A stretch of 14,079 bases of DNA, from assembly GCA_036939755.1 (NCBI GenBank), contig JALLAZ010000651.1, positions 1 through 14,079 on the forward strand. The letters are read 5' to 3'. Below are positions 1 to 9,000 of this stretch, piece by piece. The first letter of the stretch is position 1. The number at the start of each line of letters is the position of its first letter. A program made the position numbers and the translations under genes. This stretch comes from Stephanodiscus triporus (Eukaryota; Bacillariophyta; Thalassiosirophyceae; Thalassiosirales; Thalassiosiraceae). Below the pieces are notes generated by a model, which saw only the letters and a list, made by a program, of their open reading frames with translations, did no database searches and had not been told where the DNA came from.

Positions 1-66
1 TTTGGCTGGCTGAGGCGGCCAAAATTGGCAAAGAAACTACGATTCTACGTAGCTCGGAAAAAAAAG

Positions 67-86
67 TGGTCGCAGATATGCGACCA
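67..86. repeat. Perfect hairpin, 8-bp stem with GATA loop
   Basis: TGGTCGCA at 67-74 is the exact reverse complement of TGCGACCA at 79-86, leaving a four-base loop. A looser inverted pair (TTTGGC at 1-6, GCCAAA at 18-23) lies just before it. No U-run follows that would suggest a terminator. It may be part of a structured RNA or of an unseen mobile element edge to the left. The structure is certain, its function unknown. Confidence 0.5.
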
Positions 87-451
87 TAGCGGTTAAGCTG
101 TTAACTCAAGGCAAAATTCAAATTTAGCAACTCTTAGAGTATTCTTTTACCCCATAGGAGTACTCTATGTAGGAGAGTATGTCAAAGTTTGCCTCTCTGG
201 ATTGATTATCATTGGGCTTGCTTGTCAGGTCAGATAGATAGCATGCTAAAGAGAGACTGCATTTTTTTTTGATACCACAAAGTAATCCCGGCAAACCCAC
301 TCTAACATCTTGCACATTACTTCGCCTTTTTCCCTCTCAACTCTCACCTCCATGATGTCCGTGTCCATGGACATCACACCATCATGTGGGCCATCCAAAT
401 CCAACTTCTGTCATCATTCCAGTGGTGGTGATGATCCCTCCTAGACTCCTA

Positions 452-475
452 CTGGAACTGGAACTGGAACTGGAC
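452..475 (+). repeat. CTGGAA hexanucleotide microsatellite, 4 units
   Basis: Three perfect CTGGAA units are followed by a fourth reading CTGGAC. In translation this makes short Leu-Glu or Phe-Gln alternations in two open frames that have no other protein-like character, so I read it as a simple repeat and not a coding tract. Confidence 0.8.
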
Positions 476-837
476 CTGCTGGAAGAGAAGAGAAAAACTC
501 TCAATTTCCTCGATTGTTGCTGTGGGTCGTGGGAAGAAGAGTGGTGCAAGACAAGCGATAATCAACACTCCATCCCTCCATGCTAAATTGCCATCTTTTG
601 ATGTCCATCCCTGGCTCCATTCAATAATGGATATATAGATAATCCTCTGCTGTGGATTGGATAATATAATAATGGATGAATATTCTAATTGATGAAAAAG
701 TCTTAATATCTGAACTTTTAGTTCTAGGTTACTCATCTTTGTTTGTACAGTTGTTCAGCTCTTAGATTTAAAGGAATTTTTCATCAGAACAATTCTGATG
801 CTGATGAGCAAGTACTCAAGTTTGTAAAATGAGAAAC

Positions 838-840
<3 letters not shown>

Positions 841-894
<54 letters not shown>
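841..894 (+). repeat. (GT)27 dinucleotide microsatellite
   Basis: A perfect run of 27 GT units with no interruption. Perfect arrays this long are usually length-variable between individuals, and alternating purine-pyrimidine DNA of this kind can adopt the left-handed Z form. It gives rise to spurious Cys-Val and Thr-His open frames on both strands, which should not be annotated. Confidence 0.97.
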
Positions 895-897
<3 letters not shown>

Positions 898-1942
898 GAG
901 CTCGAGGTATTAATTTTGCCTGGTTGTTTCCTAGATTTAGCCACCCTCCTACACCTTGTGAAGGTGAAAATATTGTTGCCCAAGTGACTCTTTGCACTTT
1001 GCTGATGCCTATTCATGAATTGTAGCCTTTGTGCATGATTGGAGGTAGGAAAGGAGGTAGAATTTCTGGCCATACTATTCACCATGGAAGTAGCAGCCCT
1101 CGGCCCTCGCATTTCGCATTCCCATGGATCGAGGATGACAATTGTCGAATCATCACGATGAGGGGGCGGTGCTACCTCAACAAGCTTTCAAGATTTTTGT
1201 GGTGGGAGGGGGGCTCTTGGGGACAAGCTGTGCGGCATTCCGAGAAAGAGGAACTCCTCCCAGAGACAAATTGCGAAGTACCATCGTAGGATAATAGGAT
1301 ATGCAGTCTAAGCAACACGCAGCGTTAGCAATCTGCAAGAAAATGTACCCCTACATATGGCCCCACGTCTTGTTTTGAACTTAATCCTAGGTAAGTAAGT
1401 GATTTGAACCCCATGGTCATTTTCCTATCTTTAAGACGATTCCAAGGATATGTGGGTTGCCTAATGGTGCGCGGTGATGTGTGTGCAGGTGCAGGAGTAG
1501 ATGAACCAGACAGAAGCTGAAGCTTCTCATTGACAGGATACTACTTGCAACGCTGGACAGCAGTATCCAGTCTTTTGGCAAGGCACGCATGGTTGGCCCT
1601 CCAGGATTGTAGACTTGGTCTTCATTTGCGATTGTGAAAGGAGATCGACTGATCGCACCCACAAACACAAATGAGTTGTGCCACAGGGGACCGTGTAGGG
1701 AACTACTGGAGGACATAGTACAACATTGAGCGGATTGTGCCAAAAAATGGTCAAGAGGTCGAACGTAGGAATAATGCAAAAAACTATTTTGATAAGTTGG
1801 ATACGTGGAGTGAGAAAGGAGGGACATTTTGATTGCTTACACTGTGTATCCTACGGTAGTGCAAACAGTGCGCAATCGTACAAAAGATACTTATTCCTAC
1901 GTCAATAAATGGGGGCACAAAGTGGCGCCAAGACATTAGGGC

Positions 1943-1964
1943 CTACTCTACGAACCTAGAGTAG
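1943..1964. repeat. Hairpin at the left transposon edge
   Basis: CTACTCTA (1943-1950) pairs perfectly with TAGAGTAG (1957-1964) around a CGAACC loop. Its right arm overlaps the first bases of the left 22-nt inverted repeat. The right end of the element has a comparable small inverted pair, AGCTAC / GTAGCT, at 5936-5952. Palindromes at both termini are a plausible transposase-recognition or excision-footprint feature, but that role is inferred. Confidence 0.55.
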
Positions 1965-1980
1965 CTGCCATTTTAAGAAA
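1959..1980 (+). repeat. Left terminal inverted repeat, 22 nt
   Basis: This 22-mer is the exact reverse complement of 5922-5943. The match stops at both sides (position 1958 and position 1981 each differ from the partner). A perfect 22-nt inverted match 4 kb apart is very unlikely by chance in a window of this size, and the pair flanks a transposase remnant. Confidence 0.7.
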
Positions 1981-2576
1981 GGCAAAATCTAGAGTAAAAT
2001 TCACAGATCCCTATATTGAACACACAAGCCTTCTAAGTAGCCCTTCGTGCAGATCTTGTTGCAAGGATTCTGGGAAAATTTGTAATTTTTTTTAATTGTT
2101 CCCAGTACTTGTTGTGTTATGTCCAGTCGTAGTTCAGTCCTGAGTCTGGGGACTTTTTTCCGAGTGTCCGTTTTAAGAAATATGTACAGAAACCCACACA
2201 TATTGGTTCATTTTGGCACCTACCGATCCAATTTTGGTCAGAAAAAGTAGCTCAGATTGCTCCTCTTGATCTCCTGATTCCAATGATGTATTGGATGCCC
2301 CATTTGTTTGGTTCCAGTTCCTGAAAAAAATCCCGTCGGAACCATGCATGATCCAGCACCCTTACCATCTCCACGTGGAATGGCACGTCGCCGCATTGGT
2401 GCCGCAACTAAATGCACGGCCCCCCTCCTCTTCATCCCTCCTCTCAAGAGCAAAGAGACGCGGTCCAATTCGTCAGCTTTCAACAACAGCAAAAAAGAAA
2501 TCCTCTCTCGATCAACGGCCATGGGTTGATATAAAAAAGCATTCAAAGATGATATTTCTGCATCTGCTGCCGGTAA

Positions 2577-5229
2577 CAGTTCATCAAAGTCAAACTACCT
2601 CTGCCAGCACCAAAGCGAGTAGGTAGACCAAAGAAGAAGCAGGTCGGTCGTCCCCCGACAAATCGAGCATGCATTGATGGCAGCAGATCATGATAATCTG
2701 GAAAAATTGAGCAATGAAGTACCATCCGTAACAGAGAATGGGGAAGGGAGTGAACCACCATCCGCCAGTAAACAAATTACGACACACATTAATAGGGGAA
2801 AAAGCCCTCATCGCGAGATGCTGATGGAGGCATTGAATGCTTGGAACAACAACAAAGAGGAGATGAAATTTGATGAGAATGGCAAGGAGATAATGGATTA
2901 CAAGATATTCACAAATGAGATGCAAATCCCACCAGCAACATCCTACGCCTATATCCATCCCAATCCAATCAAGCAACGCAAACCAGGTGAAGGAGAACAA
3001 GGGAAGAAGAAGCTGCTATCAGATGATGAAGTGAAGTTTGCAGGAGAAGTGTTGGCTTGACAGGATCGTGCAAATGATGGTTATTCCACAAAAGAGGCTA
3101 CTGATATGATTCTCACTCTCAACCCCAAAGTCACCCATTGCACCGCACGCCGACAGCTTGAACATCGCGTATTGCCAATGAATCATGCTGCAGGAATTCT
3201 GAAGAGAAATCCAGTGAAACCGCATGCAACAACAAGCGATCAAACCAATATCAATCTTGCTCAACAATGGTGTTTTCATATGCTGGTTGAAAAGTATATG
3301 ATGAGCTGCGTGACATCAATGTCGGGAAGTGTAAGATGACTGGAAAGACATTTGGGGAGGTGTTCGAGCATGTTGTGATTGGCTTGGATGAGATGTGCAT
3401 CATGAGCAATGGCCACACCCTGCAGATCATCGGAGCACGTGACAAGAAAAAGCACGAACTACATTTGCAGGATGGTCGTAAATCAATTACAATGGTACGC
3501 ACCGGTACTCCTGGTGGAAGCACAGGACCAACAATTGTTATTTTGAAGGGATGTTCAAATGAACCAACATTGAAATGCTGTAACAACACATTTCTGTTGA
3601 AATACGGATGTGCTCCTGGATCCACCATCCTCTTTAATGAAAATGCCTATGACAGATGACACATGGAGGCAGGCATCTATCGCAATTGTTTGTGGCTACC
3701 GTCGATGCCGTACATCAAGAAGAATCCGGATTGGTGGGTGTGTGAGTTAATGGATGGATTTGAGTCGCATGAAAATGTCCTCGAAGCGCACATCCTACGT
3801 CGGGATAATAATATTAAGTCGGTGAAGGAGGAGTCAAATACACCACATGTTAATCAAGCATATGATCAACTTGTGGCAACAAATGACAAGAAGATAGCAA
3901 AGGAGGCACTCTGTGATCAACGCACTACTATTGAAGCAATGAGAACGGGCAAGAAACATATTGATCAGTATTCACTTGTGCTTACTGGCATACGGTTGGT
4001 GAGAGAAACTACCCCTGTGCTTTGGACTAAGTCATTTCGAAAAGTCAACCTCGACCCACGCACAAGGCTTCCCTTCAATGATTGGATGAAAAAGATTGAT
4101 CATTTTGTTGCTGCATCGGTCAAGTTTAAAGATGAGAATACAGGTCCAACACCTAAGGAAAAGTTTACTCTACTCCCTTCTTCCTGGCATGGGATGTATC
4201 CAAGTGAAAGGAAAGTTGTAATGACAATCATGCAGTTGTATTCATACGCATGGAGCGCTGAATGTATTAAAAAAATTATGACTGAGTGCATGGTCACCTT
4301 CAGCCAGTTGCAGGACCTTCGAATTTGTATCATTGTGGCAAGAGATCACCCAGAGATATTGGAATATGATTTGGATAGTCTGCTTGCTCAGAAGGAGAGG
4401 GAGGAGAAGACCGCACGCGATTCAGAGCCCAAAGAGCTCAAAAATGCACGAGCCGCTGCAGGTTCTGTCAATCGTGGACAACTCGATAACTTTCAAATGA
4501 TTCCAAAGGATGAAAATGGCAAATTCAAGTATGCAGGGGAGCAGTTGTTTGAGCACATGTGCAAGTTTCGTAGCATTAAGATGGCTGCAAAGACAAAACA
4601 AGGTCAAAAGTTGGTTATCGAACCAAGTGCTGGACTCAACATTCACATCCATCCTGATGCTATGGGTTGTATTATTCCAACCGATTGTGAATTGCGGCAA
4701 GGAGATGTCCTACGAAATGCAGTTGGAGAGGAGATGGAGGGTAAGTGTGCATCGAGGAAATTGACAAATCTTGGCACGGTAGTCGGGCAATGTTGTGCGC
4801 TGAACAGCGACGAGAACATTAAGAAAATGGGAGATCAGTTGGTGTTTGTGGCCGCAATTGCTGAGATAAATTGCCACAGAACAAACAAGAAAAATGCGAA
4901 AAATGAGCAGAAGAAGAAGCAGTTTGATGAACTCGCACCCAAGGCAGCAGCCAAGCTCGAGAAGCACAATCGAAATTTGGAAAAGCTATCTGTGAACAAG
5001 GAGATTGAGGCATTGTTGCTTGTTGTCTTTGGCGAGAGCATCTTTGGATCCGGACTTCAGAAGAATGATTATGTGAGGAAATTAAAAAAAGCATTTGGAA
5101 GATACAAAGAATCTTGCAAAGTATGAAGCATATCTTTCATCGCATGAAATATTGTCATCGGAATCTTCTACTGCTGCTGGAGAACAAGTCAATGAAGATG
5201 CAAATGCAAATGACGGCGGTGCTTTCTAG
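2577..5229 (+). pseudogene. DDE_1-type (pogo/jerky-like) transposase, disabled
   Basis: The remnant covers about 880 codons over three frame blocks. At 2619-2654 two AT-hook cores (GRPKKK and GRPP) appear in frame 3. The frame then changes near 2672, and the block from 2677 carries a helix-turn-helix-like stretch (near 2908-2960) and a basic segment. The catalytic part keeps a D-D-D triad: Asp in GLDEM (3387-3389), Asp in MDGFESH (3753-3755) and Asp in QAYDQL (3864-3866), the last two 37 residues apart. These match the usual LDE, D(G/N)xxSH and QPLD positions of the DDE_1 superfamily. Lesions: TGA at 3058-3060 (probably CGA to TGA), a frameshift at about 3297, a compensating pair at about 3643 and 3702, and another in an A-run near 5083-5095. 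The last lets the reading resume in a second frame to TAG at 5227-5229. The C-terminal half is Lys/Glu-rich and otherwise unrecognised. Confidence 0.8.
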
Positions 5230-5331
5230 CCAGGACAAAATGTGATTATTTGTTCCAAGGTTGAATATGAATAACTTTATTAGTATCCATGGATTGAATG
5301 AAGTGTGGGCATACTTTAATACGATACTAGC

Positions 5332-5403
5332 GGGGCGGGGGGCGGGGTGGGGTGTCACTGAACAGGTTAGGAGGGAGGGGGGGTGGGGCGGGGGTGGGGT
5401 GGG
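5332..5403 (+). repeat. G-rich tract with G-quadruplex potential
   Basis: At least nine runs of three or more G occur on the plus strand in two clusters (5332-5353 and 5371-5403), with loops of one or two bases such as GGGGTGGGGCGGGGG. This meets the ordinary G3+N1-7 rule several times over. It lies about 100 nt after the transposase remnant and about 650 nt before the start codon of the large gene, with the G strand being the coding strand of that gene. Whether it acts on transcription is unknown. Confidence 0.85.
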
Positions 5404-5904
5404 AAAGTCAAGCTACACAAAAGTGTCTGTGCACAAACTGCCAAACACCCCTCCTGCACCGCATTCTCGCGTGAACGACGCGGACAGTAGATATCGGACG
5501 TTTCGGCCTCCCACCGCCCCCGGACAGAAGGAAAATCTTCTCGCCGGTCGGCGACGACCCATCGACGAGGAACGTTCGATTCACGATGTCTGTAAGCCCA
5601 CTTCTCACCGCCTCTTCGTTGGCGTACTGTGGGTTCTCCGACAAATCTACTTCCCGATCGGGACCTACCCAGCGAGTTCCCAGAGGCCACAAAACAAAAT
5701 CGACAGGCAGACGACGTTCTGTTGCCCGAGCCCCAACACGAGAAAATGAGGCTGGGGTGTGTTGTTGTTGTTGCTTGGATGTGTTTGTTGAGAACGACTT
5801 GTGTTCCATATATGATGTCAAACCGACCACCAAGCCTACCACTACTACTGGTAGTACATACGTCCCAACTGGGCAAAACTTGCCCCAAGAGCTGATTTCT
5901 TTTT

Positions 5905-5935
5905 ATTTCTTAAAATGGCCATTTCTTAAAATGGC
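5905..5935 (+). repeat. Two tandem copies of a 15-nt unit inside the right TIR
   Basis: ATTTCTTAAAATGGC occurs at 5905-5919 and again at 5921-5935, a direct repeat with a period of 16. The second copy is the inner part of the right inverted repeat. The left inverted repeat has only one copy of the unit, so the two ends are asymmetric. Short iterated motifs near transposon ends often serve as transposase-binding sites; that role is inferred here. Confidence 0.8.
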
Positions 5936-5943
5936 AGCTACTC
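5922..5943 (-). repeat. Right terminal inverted repeat, 22 nt
   Basis: Exact reverse complement of 1959-1980. It ends 111 nt before the start codon of the large gene, so it places the presumed transposon edge within that gene's promoter or 5' leader. Confidence 0.7.
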
Positions 5944-6054
5944 CAAGTAGCTCTCGCTCGGCGAGCGGACAATGTTTTTCCCCCGCCGCGTCGCTCGACA
6001 AACTCCTCCTTTTTCACCCTGGTCGGGTCCTCGTCGTCGACCGTAATACACATC

Positions 6055-9000
6055 ATGGAGAACTTCGTGTTCAATCTCTTCAGGGAACAGCTATCGAGGA
6101 TCATAGTCGACTTCTCCCCTAGCTCGATCAACGCCAATTTCCTCTCCGGACGAGGATCGATCACCAACGTACGACTCAACGTCGACCTCATCAACGGATA
6201 CCTCTACTCCTCCTCCTCCGCCAACAACAACAACCGCGGGGGGAGGGGGGGAGGGGGAGGATCATCGTCCCCCGGTGGGATATTTCCATCCCTCGAATTC
6301 GTCGAGGTGTCCCTCTCCGAGCTAAGGGTGGAGGTGACGAGCTACGCCAACCTCAAGAGGTCTCCGATCGTCCTCGTGATCGGGGAAATACGCGCGGTCG
6401 CGCGGGAGCGGCTGGAGTACGGCATCGGCGGCGGAGCCGGGGCGAAGGAGGAAGACGACTACGACTATGGTCCATCGTCGTCGACGGCGTCCCCCACCCC
6501 GCAGCCGCAGCCGCAGCAGCAGCAATACGGCATCCTCCATCGCATACTCGACAACCTGTCGGTGAAGATCGGACGCGTGGAGGTGTCGTTCTCGTCCCTC
6601 GGCAAGTTCAAGACGCGACGACGTGGGCCGTGGACGCCTCCGTCGGTACGGACGATATTCGACGGCGTCGAATGGGCGTCGGTATCCGAGTCCGGACACG
6701 CCGGATCTCCCGACTCGGTCTGGGCCCACAACGACGCGCGGGATCGAGATAGGGGCGGCGGCGGCGGCGGCGGCGGCGGGCATCACCATCGGTCGTACGT
6801 CATATACAAGAGGCTGACCGCGGTCTGTCGCGTCGAACTGATGGGAGGGGGGGAAGCGTCGTCCGAACGACGCCCCGCCGCGTCGTCGTCGTCGTCGTCG
6901 TCGTCGACGACGAAGACCACGACCACGACGGCGACCCTCCTATCCGACGCGAGGATCGAGGCGCACATCGCATACACCCGACGGCTGCGCGACGCGGGGG
7001 TGTCGGGGGCGGACGTGGACGTGCGGATACGCGACGTCGACGTCGACCTGGACGCGACGTCCGCCCCATCATCGTCGTCGTCGTCGTCGGGACGGTGCGA
7101 ACTGTCGTCGTTCGCGCACGCGCTGGTGGGACTCGTGCACTGCTATTACAGGGATCGGCCGTTCGTCGATCCGTTGCTGCCGGACGGGATCCTGTCGTCC
7201 TCGGTCGGCCCGACTGGGGGGGGATTCCTCGAGTCGGGGGGAACGAGGGGTATCGATCGCGCCGCATGCGGCGACGGAGAGGGAGCGGTGGCCGGGCCGG
7301 ACGGATTCTTGCCGGAGGTCGCGTTGTTGGACGACGAACTGCATTCGTCGGACGAGAGTGATCTCAACGACGAGCAGGATGCGGAACACGACGAGGTCTA
7401 TCTGGCATGGAAGGAGAGAGAGGAGCCGGAAGAGACGCCGACGACCGGAAGTGCTTCGGAACGAGGCGATTCCGTTTTTTTGGCCTCCGATGTCGGGCGG
7501 GATGATGACCCCAGAGTCTCATCGTCGACGAAGCGAGGCGGAGGAGGCATCGAAGCCGGCTCGAGGGGTGACAATAAAAACGAAAAAAGATCTGCCGAGC
7601 CGTACGAACGAAAGAGGAAGGCGGTCATCGTCATTGCCTCGGGTGCGCAGAAATTCGAGAAGCTCAGTTTTTCCCTATCCATACCGAGAATCAACATGAA
7701 ATTACACCTTCCCTCCAGCAAAACCGCGTCCAACAATGAGCTGAGTTCGCCGGGAAAAGATGGTGTAGAACCGGAAGCAAATTATTACTGCTTGGAGTTA
7801 TTATTGGAAGGTCTCGTCGCTGAGTGTATTTGGCCGAAGAATTCTTTGGGGGAAATGGGAGGGCATGTACAGGGCTCAATCAAGTACTGCCACGTATTAG
7901 AAACGGCGTATCGGGGTACGAAAGAGGGCGCATGTGGCCCAAAGCCTCGAAATGTTGTGAAGATGTCTCCATTATTGAGACTCGGAACCAGAGTTTTTCA
8001 AGGACATGATGTATTTTCACTATCCCCTCGGGTACTAGGCAACCACCACGTTGTGAATAATGCATCAAAATGCGATGAATTTCCCCTCATGGAGGATAGG
8101 CAAACAACTTGGTCGTGGAATCGACAGGTATCGGGTCGTCGTGCGTTCGCCTTCAAATCAACCATATCCTTCATAGACGAGGTAAGACTTTTTTTGACCT
8201 CTCTATTTTCACACTATTGATAATTAGATTGAAGAATTGCATGTTTGGCTCCCGGCAGACTCTGTCGCGCTGGAGTAAAACAAATGTACAGCACGAGGCT
8301 AGTCTTGGAGAGCTTGAAGTGGTATTGGATTCTGCCCCTCTCGAGAGATTGTCGAAGATTTTTTCTTATCCTAGATACCAAGAAAATATATGGTTTGATG
8401 AGAGATGGCTCTCGGGGGAGTGGCATGCAGAAATCTCATCGGAAATGATCGCATTTGAAAAAGGTGGATTTTGGCTCCAGAACCATGTCCAACCGCTGCC
8501 TTCGTTGTATCCATCACGCAGGAAACGATCGGCACCATCATCAGAATTGAGGAGTGTTACCGCCCATCTTGATACTATCACCTTTCGACTACCAAACCCG
8601 ATGCAAGACCTTGCTTCATTTCGAATGGCAGATGTAATATTCAGCATATCAGAAGCTACCATACTTGTCAGTAGTGACCTACCGCCATCGTTTCTCTCTG
8701 GTGATATAACTCCGGAAAACAGTGAGCATGATTTTCCTCACGATCCTGCTGATATATCTTCCATTGCTGCGGGACAAGCTACTGACATGAGGGCGCATAC
8801 GGACCACGAAACAAAATTCAGAATGCAAGTCTCTCTGTTTGACTGCCAAGTCACTATTTTGCCAGTCCATGCGTATTCGTTGGGAAAAACAGAGCTTGCT
8901 TTGTGTAATCTCATAGCTCCAACGAATGTCACCGTGCTGATGAGTCTTGAACATAAAGAGGCTCAGCAATCATCAAAAGACACCAATCAAAGTAATGCCC

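Larger units (their letters stand above)
1..1958. other. Intergenic stretch with no supported gene
   Basis: Reading both strands I find no recognisable domain or conserved-looking coding stretch here. The longest open frames (136 codons on the minus strand at 1417-1827, 98 and 95 codons elsewhere on the minus strand) have no family resemblance I can name, and several exist only because they cross simple repeats. The stretch does hold a (GT)27 microsatellite, a short CTGGAA repeat, a hairpin near the left edge and A/T-rich filler. It is best read as intergenic DNA between an unseen gene to the left and the transposon starting near 1959. A fast-evolving or non-coding RNA gene cannot be excluded by eye. 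Confidence 0.6.
1959..5943 (+). mobile_element. Decayed DNA transposon, pogo/jerky-like, about 4 kb
   Basis: The segment is bracketed by an exact 22-nt inverted repeat (1959-1980 and 5922-5943) and contains a transposase pseudogene reading rightward. This is the expected plan of a class II cut-and-paste element. No clean target-site duplication is visible: the bases outside the left repeat end in CCTA and those outside the right begin CAAG. Either the true termini lie slightly elsewhere or the edges have mutated. The left arm (1981-2576) has no recognisable coding, and the right arm (5230-5921) holds a G-rich tract. With its only transposase broken in several places, the copy is not autonomous. 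An alternative is that the 22-nt pair belongs to a separate small inverted-repeat family and the true ends are closer to the pseudogene. Confidence 0.6.
5404..6054 (+). promoter_or_regulatory. Upstream region of the BLTP3-like gene
   Basis: No coding sequence is supported here. Overlapping open frames of 144-178 codons exist on both strands but look like shadows of GC-rich DNA. The promoter and 5' leader of the gene starting at 6055 should lie in this interval. I see no TATA box in a convincing place. The interval includes the right inverted repeat of the transposon and a small palindrome (CGCTCG / CGAGCG near 5956-5968), so part or all of the present promoter may be transposon-derived. Confidence 0.4.

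Noticed and set aside
843..1112. Open frames encoding Cys-Val or Thr-His runs
   Set aside because: They are simple readings of the (GT)27 microsatellite and have no protein-like flanks.
1417..1827. 136-codon minus-strand open frame as a gene
   Set aside because: No recognisable domain; a competing minus-strand frame overlaps it, and composition is like the surrounding intergenic DNA. Kept as unsupported rather than disproved.
3058..3060. TGA as selenocysteine or reassigned codon in the transposase
   Set aside because: The same remnant has several true frameshifts, and Arg (CGA) is the likely ancestral codon, so mutation is simpler. Intron 2 of the large gene also contains TGA only in its spliced-out part, consistent with a normal stop.
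5367..5888. Minus-strand open frames of 173 and 144 codons upstream of the large gene
   Set aside because: They overlap each other and a plus-strand frame of similar length, are rich in Arg/Ser/Pro as expected from GC-rich shadows, include the translated G-rich tract at their end, and match no family I know.
6322..7389. Long antisense frames (up to 155 codons) opposite exon 1
   Set aside because: They arise from the strong GC bias and TCG/GGC repeats of the sense strand; their Asp/Arg/Thr runs are reverse readings of Ser and Gly tracts.
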